Source: Choanephora cucurbitarum (Eukaryota > Mucoromycota > Mucoromycetes > Mucorales > Choanephoraceae). Taken from it: a DNA stretch of 64,000 nt. The notes beneath the pieces are model-generated. The model was given only the letters and a program-made list of their open reading frames with translations, did not search any database and was not told where the DNA came from. Below are positions 56,855 to 64,000 of the stretch, one piece after another. Positions within the stretch are counted from its first letter, which is position 1; every line of letters begins with the position of its first letter. The stretch lies in contig JAIWNI010000121.1 of the NCBI GenBank assembly GCA_025331435.1, forward strand, positions 17,809 through 81,808. The letters run 5' to 3'. Position numbers and translations under genes: made by a program.

Positions 56855-58223
56855 CCCTCAATATAAAGCAAAAAGGATATTCCTTTATTATTGTTCCTTA
56901 AATACGCACACAGAAAAGGAAGACAAAGTAAGAAAGAAAAATGCAAATACATGCTCCGTCTAAAATGGGATTTTTGTAGTATTCTCTAGAAATTGGGAAA
57001 GTCGTCACAGCCCTAAACGGAATAGGCCAGCTATTTTGAGTGTCCAGGAGTTTTGACACCTTTGAGCTGTGTCATCCTCTTTTCTTATTGTTGTTAGTTG
57101 TCACTTGAAAACAGCAATCTCAGCACTAGCTGCTTTGGAGTGCAATACCCTGACGGCGTGCATTCAAATAGCTATATCGCTGAGTTATAGGAGAAGAAAC
57201 GCAATGATTTAAACGAATGTGATATTGACATTGGATGGGCTTCAGAAAGAAGGGTCAATTAACAAAAACATTGTAAAAGAATGCCATTGCATATCTTGAT
57301 GCTACTTGTTGCAATGGCTTCAGTCTTTTAGTTTTTTTTTCTTGGAGAAAGAAAGGCATAAAGGTACCTTAAAGGTGATTTGTAATCAACAGTCTATTCC
57401 ATAAAGGTTAATTTTACTTTGGCTTGTGATAATGATATCAAGCGCAACACTTGTTTTATCAATTGCAAAAGCCTTTTTTTAGTATCAAGAATTCCTTTTG
57501 TTGGTCCATGACATATGTGCCTGAAATGCGAAAGAGTATGGTGTTTTCAAGCTGCCATGGATGGCCTAGATCAGCTATGTCTTCGCGCCAGTTGCAAGTC
57601 GCTTCTTCATTGCCTGACCTTCCGGACAGACAATGGCGTCTGATATACAGAACAAGTCAATGCTGGTTTGGCAAGTCATGCTCAGACTTCTTTTTAGCTT
57701 ATTACGATTCTGAAATAGAAATACAAATGCCGCTGCTAACATCAGAAGCATCCTGGTGGAATACATCCGTTTGAGATATGTTCCTGAATGAAGGTCAGCT
57801 GCATTAACAAGAGGTCAACAAGACCAAGGACTGTAGCTAAAGGCTATCATATAATTTGTTTCGTAAAGATTTAAAAAAAACAGAAGAGCAAAGTGAGCGT
57901 ACCCAAAGTATCTGACATTCTCTATAGATATCTAAAGGTGTTAAACCTTTTTTTTTTACCATGCATCTAAACATGTTTGAGTAAAAGCAAGAAATAAATT
58001 GTCACGATGCTATGGCTAGCAGCTATCAGAAGGAGAACTACGATATGAGAATAAACAGAACATATTGAGATGAACAAAGCCGGATTATAGATATTGTATT
58101 TACAAAACAAAAACTCAAAACTGAAGGAAACTTCAACTCTATTATACCGCTTTTTTTTATTTTGATTAACTAGTTACAATTTACAGCTTTATGTATATTT
58201 ATAGAATGCAATCGATGCCTTGT
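56855..58223. other. Intergenic region between DOP1 and NOB1
   Basis: DOP1 promoter and NOB1 3' UTR. A plus-strand ORF of 107 codons (57451-57774) and overlapping minus-strand open frames cover a patch that is less AT-rich than its surroundings; neither strand gives a recognisable protein, so I leave it unassigned. It may be a decayed insertion. Confidence 0.5.
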
Positions 58224-59770
58224 TTAAAAAATGGGTGTTTTCTTCTTCTTACCGATTCTCTTCTTGGAAGCATTGGGGTTCTTACGGCCATAACCAATAA
58301 CATCTGTACCAAACATGTTGTTGGTAATTTCTTTGGTATCTGTCTTACCATACAAAGGAATAAAGTCGGGATCAAACATGTCGACTACATTCTTCTTTTG
58401 CTTTCTTTGTGTGGCCTTAATATATTCCTTTTGGTCTTCTCTCAATACAATGTTGTTGACTTTACGACCGCCCTTTGGAGGAGGAATGTCATACTTGGTA
58501 CCACGTAATCTATATTGAAAGTTTCTCTTTAAATGATATGAAATTTCGCCTTTGCTGTTGGTACTACAGGTAACACGTTGGAGGGTAGCATTACCACACT
58601 TGGGACAAAACTTCTTTTCTAAATCGTTTGTCACTCTATATCAAATCAATGCAATTAACAAACTTAGTCTATTGGTGTAATATCCAGAAACGAGAATGAC
58701 TTACGTGAAACAAGCATGACATCTCATAACCGAATTTCTGATCTTCTTGACACGATAACCGCCAGCAGATACTAAATTCAAGTTCATTTGCAACAAGACG
58801 TTTTGCATGGCAAAATCAGCAGTCATACAGCCAACAGCCATTACTGCTTTGTTGCGAAGATCATCAGCTGTAACACCGATCTCTGCGGCCTTATATTCGT
58901 CTACATTATCAGGTGTGATCCAGTCTCCTCCTTCTTCATCTGATGAGTCGTCTTCCTCTTCCTCTACCAAAGGAGCAGTTGTAGTAGGTTGAATGTTTAA
59001 TTTCTCGATGGATTCAGCAGCCTGCTCAACATTGTCTTTGTCTTCTTTTTGCTCAGCATCAGCATTGTCAGGTACTTCTTGTTTGACAGGTGTTTCATGC
59101 TTGGTAGATGGCTGAGTTGTGTTCTTCTTGGGTGTAAACTTCTTGGCTGACTTTTTAGTGTTGGTGGCAATCTCCCAGCCGTCTTCGTCTACTTGCTTTT
59201 CTACAACAGGCTTTTTGTAGGGTGCTGGTGGAGGTGCGCTGGGAAGTGATCCAGAAGGTCTTGTCTAATTTGCACTTGTTAAAACAGATCTTACTGTTTC
59301 TATCCCATAATGTACTCACAGTCAAAGGCTCTTTGCGGATGTTAACGTCGCCGTTTTCTTTCTTTTCAAGTGTGTGAGTAAGGGCAAGCACTCTTAAATC
59401 AGGTTGGGAAAGAACACCATAATCACCAGTCTTCTTGGAAAATTCAGTAACTAATATAAAAAAAAGCCATTAACATGCTGTAGTACGATTTGTATCTGCT
59501 TGACGTACCGAACTTAATGGATTCCTCGGTAGGATTAATCACTTTGAGCTCAAAAGGTAAGCGAGACAAAAACTCTCTTGAGTGAACACTACGAAGTTCG
59601 TAGAAAACTTCTGGACAAGTGTAGAATTCCTCGGCCATATCCCGCAAGGACATACCATTGATAAGAGCATTGGTATCTATAACAAGACACTTCAACTTGG
59701 AAGAGCCGGTCTTAGAAGGGCTTGTTGATTGTTCTTCAGGCTTTGGTTGTTCAACAACGGGATCAGACAT
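58224..59770 (-). CDS. NOB1: NOB1, 20S pre-rRNA D-site endonuclease
   Basis: Four exons (59770-59509, 59450-59320, 59264-58705, 58635-58224) code for 454 aa. The PIN nuclease domain starts at KCLVIDTNALI, with the first catalytic Asp at residue 32, and continues with PEVFYELRSVHSR and FSKKTGDYGVLSQPDL. A disordered Lys/Glu/Ser-rich segment with an acidic block (EEEEDDSSDEEGGDW) follows. The conserved core then resumes with MTADFAMQNVLLQM and a zinc ribbon: MRCHACF and FCPKCGNATL supply two C-x2-C pairs. The tail is basic (KKRIGKKKKTPIF). NOB1 cleaves the 3' end of 18S rRNA in late cytoplasmic pre-40S particles. It shares a 115-bp promoter with RAD1. Confidence 0.95.
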
Positions 59771-59885
59771 GTTACAAGATCTCGAAATATAGAGAAGGAA
59801 AAAACAGTTCCTAAAAAAAAGTTAAAAAATGCCACAATGACAGCTGTAAACGCTTATACAAGTCACAATAACACAGTCCCAAACA
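59771..59885. promoter_or_regulatory. Compact bidirectional promoter NOB1/RAD1
   Basis: Only 115 bp separate the two start codons. The sequence has an A-rich run near 59808-59826 and no TATA box in the usual place for either gene. Both transcripts must start within this segment or inside the neighbouring coding region. Confidence 0.6.
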
Positions 59886-61191
59886 ATGCTTCATTATTTG
59901 CGTAAACAGCATGAAATGCAAACTTCGTATTTTTTGGACTCTGTTATGGATTATACAATAGACAATTCAGTCCAATTTTATGGCGTTATCAAAAATGCTA
60001 GACATATTGTGAGACTAATGAAGGCTATCAATATCAAAAACGTAATGTTTATAAAGCTTTCACAGATAAAAAATTGTGTGCTTTTGACATTGATGACAAA
60101 ATCAATTATAGACTGTGGTGTGTTTTATCCATGGAGAAGGTGTTATGCTAACTGTAGAAGACTCTCGATCTGTCAAGGTTTTAGCTTATCTCAGGATCCA
60201 TCTGTTCCATGAGTTTAGATTGAACGGAACGGATATAGCTCCTTTTGCTTTACCTATTGACTCTTTTACCAATTGCCTCCAAGCGACTGTGCCACAACGC
60301 TCAGACAGCGAGTTTGCTGTAAAAGCAAATGACGATTACTGTGAGATCAAATATGATGGTACAGGATCATACTTGACATTAAGGTAAGCATATGCTTCCT
60401 ATTTTGTGATATACTAAAACTCTCATGCCTCTTCTAGACGGCACATCAATAGTAGAGCAAACATGCCCCAGACTATTTTGTGCAATCTAACGCCTTATGA
60501 ACCAGATGAAGAAAATCCAGAGCTGCAAATAGGAGATTCTACAGAGGAAGTCCCACAAAAAATGATAATCAAAGTAAGTACTTTTTCATTCAAAAAAAAA
60601 AGGCCAAAAAAAACTTACAATGCTAGTCTTATTGGTTCAGCGAGTTAATGAACGACTTGGATAATCGTTATGACAAAATCACTTTGACAATGTCACCACA
60701 CAACACAGCATTTCAAGTAATAGCAGAAGGATCTGATTTGTTGACAGAATCAGATTATCCTGAAGATTCAGACCCGTTTATAAGCTTTACTTGTACCAAG
60801 CAAGTTTCATTTAGGTCTGTGTAACTTAAATGCTGATAATCTTTTTTTTTCTAAGACAGTGACTGAGTTTTCATGATTGATGATCTATAGTTATCTTTAT
60901 TCCCACATAGTACAATGTAAGAAAGCATTAGACATATCCCATCAAGTGTCAATTGAAATGTTTGACTCTGGTGCGCTTATCCTTTATGTAAGTTAAAGCA
61001 TAACTCACAACCACATAGAACTTGTTTAACTTATTCTTCTGCTTACACTCAACTTCAGTTCGAAGTAGAAGCACCACTAAGCCAAAAGGATACGATTCAA
61101 TTCAATGTAAGTTTTGATGTATACTTGGGTTTCTCTTTCCTGATCTCTAACACTCTTGAATAAGTTTCTTCCATCAACCAACTTTGCCTAA
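59886..61191 (+). CDS. RAD1: RAD1, 9-1-1 checkpoint clamp subunit
   Basis: Seven exons (59886-60041, 60112-60383, 60438-60573, 60627-60814, 60891-60987, 61059-61106, 61165-61191) code for 307 aa. The PCNA-like fold of Rad1 (human RAD1, fission yeast rad1, budding yeast Rad17) is recognised from VQFYGVIKNARHIVRLMKAI at the start, EGVMLTVEDSRSVKVLAYLR, and the second-half landmark SYWFSELMNDLDNRYDKITLTMSP. The ends of exons 3 and 4 were fixed by requiring this frame; the obvious acceptor (TTCAG at 60640) would give an early stop, so the one at 60626 is used. Rad1 forms a ring with Rad9 and Hus1, loaded at damaged DNA to activate the Mec1/ATR checkpoint. The start could also be the internal ATG at residue 11. 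Confidence 0.85.
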
Positions 61192-61356
61192 AAAGTAAAT
61201 TACGCTGAGATTGAATTAAATCAACCTTATGGTAAAGCATAATAAAGTCACATCTTCCTTATCCATCTAGTTTTTGACTTATGATAGCCTATAAATACTA
61301 TGTATGTTTGCATTTGTTTTACATTTTATCTTTTTGAATTCCAAAAATACATATAA

Positions 61357-62689
<1,333 letters not shown>

Positions 62690-64000
62690 GATTGGTATCA
62701 TTTCTTGTAAACCCTTGATCCATTTTGACGCATATTCCCACATTGTATTTATTTCATAAGGTTTAATAAAAAAAAACATTAGACATCGAACTCTATAGTT
62801 TAAATTTAGCTTAATACAATTGGCATCTTTTGTTGTGCCTCGCTTTTTTTATGATATCGAAAAGTTAGCTTTTGAGGCGCTTTTCCAAATTGTTTGGTAA
62901 AGTTAGCAACCGTTTAAGTTTCCCATCATTCTAAAAGCGTCTGCTTTATGTCGCGCTAGTTGAATCTTCTTCGCCTTTCAGATGGTGTCATTGTAATGCA
63001 TGAAGTTTGCCGCCAAATGACTTGAACCTTTTTGCATAAACTAAATTTTACGCCTCACAGATTACACTGTTCCGAAAAAAAAAACTTCGCAAATACCATA
63101 GCACTGGATCTAAACACCTTGGTCATCAACACAAAGTTCCTGATTTTGTAGAAACTTCTTTACTCAAGTCTTTTTTTTTAGTAATTATTCTAGGTAGCAA
63201 TAGTCACACAAAAGTTGTAAACATAGACCTTCTCTCTTCTCTTAGAATAGGCTTATGCACTCTTCCTAAAAATGCAAATAACAAGATCTTCGCCTTCAGT
63301 CCGTTCCTAAGGCACTGTTCTTTGGAAGATATAGAGAATTTCCTTGGGCCATGAGCTTATCTCATAGTGTATTTTAGTATGAGTATAAGCTAAAGATGAT
63401 GAGGATGCTTTTAGTCCAGTCGTTTCTGCCAAGGTTTACCTGCAATGCTAAAACAATTCTAGCTCGACTTATAACCAAACTATGTTTCGCTCACAGAAAC
63501 AATTAAGATGGTACAGATCTGATATATACAACCTTCTCTTTCTCTCTTGTTTCAAGAAACAAGTTCTGACACTTAAATAAGACCAAAACGCATCCTATTT
63601 ATTACTTTTGTGATAGAGTATCATACGAAACAAATTGCATGACATCAATATTGTAACAAAAGTGTATGAACACAAAGTAAACAAAAAGGTTGTGCACAGA
63701 GAGAAGTATATGCCACAGATACAAACAAATCTTTGAAGAAAAGACAAATCACATCTTGGTGTTTCATTTCTTGTGTTCCCAATTGCCAGATTTAAAAGGA
63801 ATGTCCTTTAAACACAAATCTAAAAAGCTGTTTCATGTATTTTTTTCTTTCTTTTACTGATTTGTAATATAACTTTATCTATGAGTCTATAAATAAACAA
63901 ACCCTCTATTGACGGCCGCGAGCAATAACTCCTCTTGTCATTTTTGAAATTTCAATACTGACTTGTTATTGTTGTATCTTTTGTTTGTACTTGAACAAAT
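62690..64000. other. Intergenic region at the right edge
   Basis: LYS1 3' UTR followed by AT-rich sequence without supported genes. The only coding-like sequence is a short possible terminal exon on the minus strand near the end (listed separately). No RNA gene or repeat was recognised. Confidence 0.55.
63906..63961 (-). CDS. Possible last exon of a gene entering from the right
   Basis: On the minus strand an AAG acceptor-like site at 63962 is followed by 17 codons reading SIEISKMTRGVIARGRQ and a TAG. The composition is basic and unlike the flanking AT-rich DNA. It could be the end of a gene whose body lies beyond the window, but there is no independent support and no family is recognised. 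Confidence 0.2.

Noticed and set aside
57451..57774. Plus-strand ORF of 107 codons between DOP1 and NOB1
   Set aside because: Open frames exist on both strands over the same patch and neither gives a known protein; mentioned only in the intergenic note.
60627..60650. Alternative RAD1 acceptor at TTCAG (60640)
   Set aside because: Using it puts a stop eight codons later; the acceptor at 60626 keeps the Rad1 landmark in frame and closes all later phases.

Overview
The window is nuclear DNA from a fungus, most probably an early-diverging filamentous mould of the Mucoromycota (Mucor, Rhizopus or Phycomyces type). The signs are AT-rich intergenic DNA, many short GT-AG introns (mostly 48-82 bp), and single-copy fungal genes such as MDV1, PRM1, CLU1, DOP1 and the alpha-aminoadipate gene LYS1. 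The animal-like form of several genes (LMBRD1, CHMP2/VPS2, EXD2, UBE3B/C-type HECT ligase, SMYD) also fits a basal fungus. I rebuilt every spliced gene by hand from splice sites and kept only models in which every exon phase closes and the stop codon falls in frame.

Layout. 1-10 kb: 3' part of an EXD2-like exonuclease (+), a type II membrane glycosyltransferase-like gene (-), an acidic-repeat protein with a PD-(D/E)XK-like C-terminus (-), a PPZ/PP1-like phosphatase (+), a short C2H2/C2HC zinc-finger factor (+) and a soluble FetA/YbbL-like ABC ATPase (-). 10-12.5 kb: no intact gene, but a decayed Tc1/mariner-type transposase. 12.5-24 kb: metacaspase MCA1 (+), ESCRT-III VPS2 (+), a HECT E3 ligase (-), PRM1 (+) and a SET-MYND protein (-). 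27-37 kb: a Psg1-like membrane protein, the mitochondrial fission adaptor MDV1 and mitochondrial-clustering CLU1, all +. 39.5-50 kb: a SAM-HMG factor (+), a bHLH factor (-), an Msn2/4-like zinc-finger factor (-) and LMBRD1 (-). 50-63 kb: DOP1 (-), NOB1 (-), RAD1 (+) and LYS1 (+). Long gene-free stretches (18.7-20.5, 23.9-27.1, 36.6-39.5, 41.6-45.3 kb) hold small palindromic elements, a minisatellite and coding debris.

The genes are ordinary housekeeping and regulatory loci, not a metabolic cluster. Weak themes are endosome/Golgi traffic (VPS2, DOP1, LMBRD1, Psg1-like), mitochondrial dynamics (MDV1 beside CLU1) and DNA maintenance (EXD2, RAD1).

I found no convincing new multi-gene system. The most unusual points are: (1) the acidic-repeat protein with a degenerate nuclease-like domain; (2) three convergent gene pairs whose stop codons lie only 21, 8 and 5 bp apart, so their mRNAs almost certainly overlap; (3) a 60-bp stop-free intron placed exactly in the linker between two zinc fingers; (4) micro-exons of 22, 21, 12 and 3 bp of coding sequence; (5) a pair of related palindromic mini-elements. 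All names rest on motif recognition without database searches.
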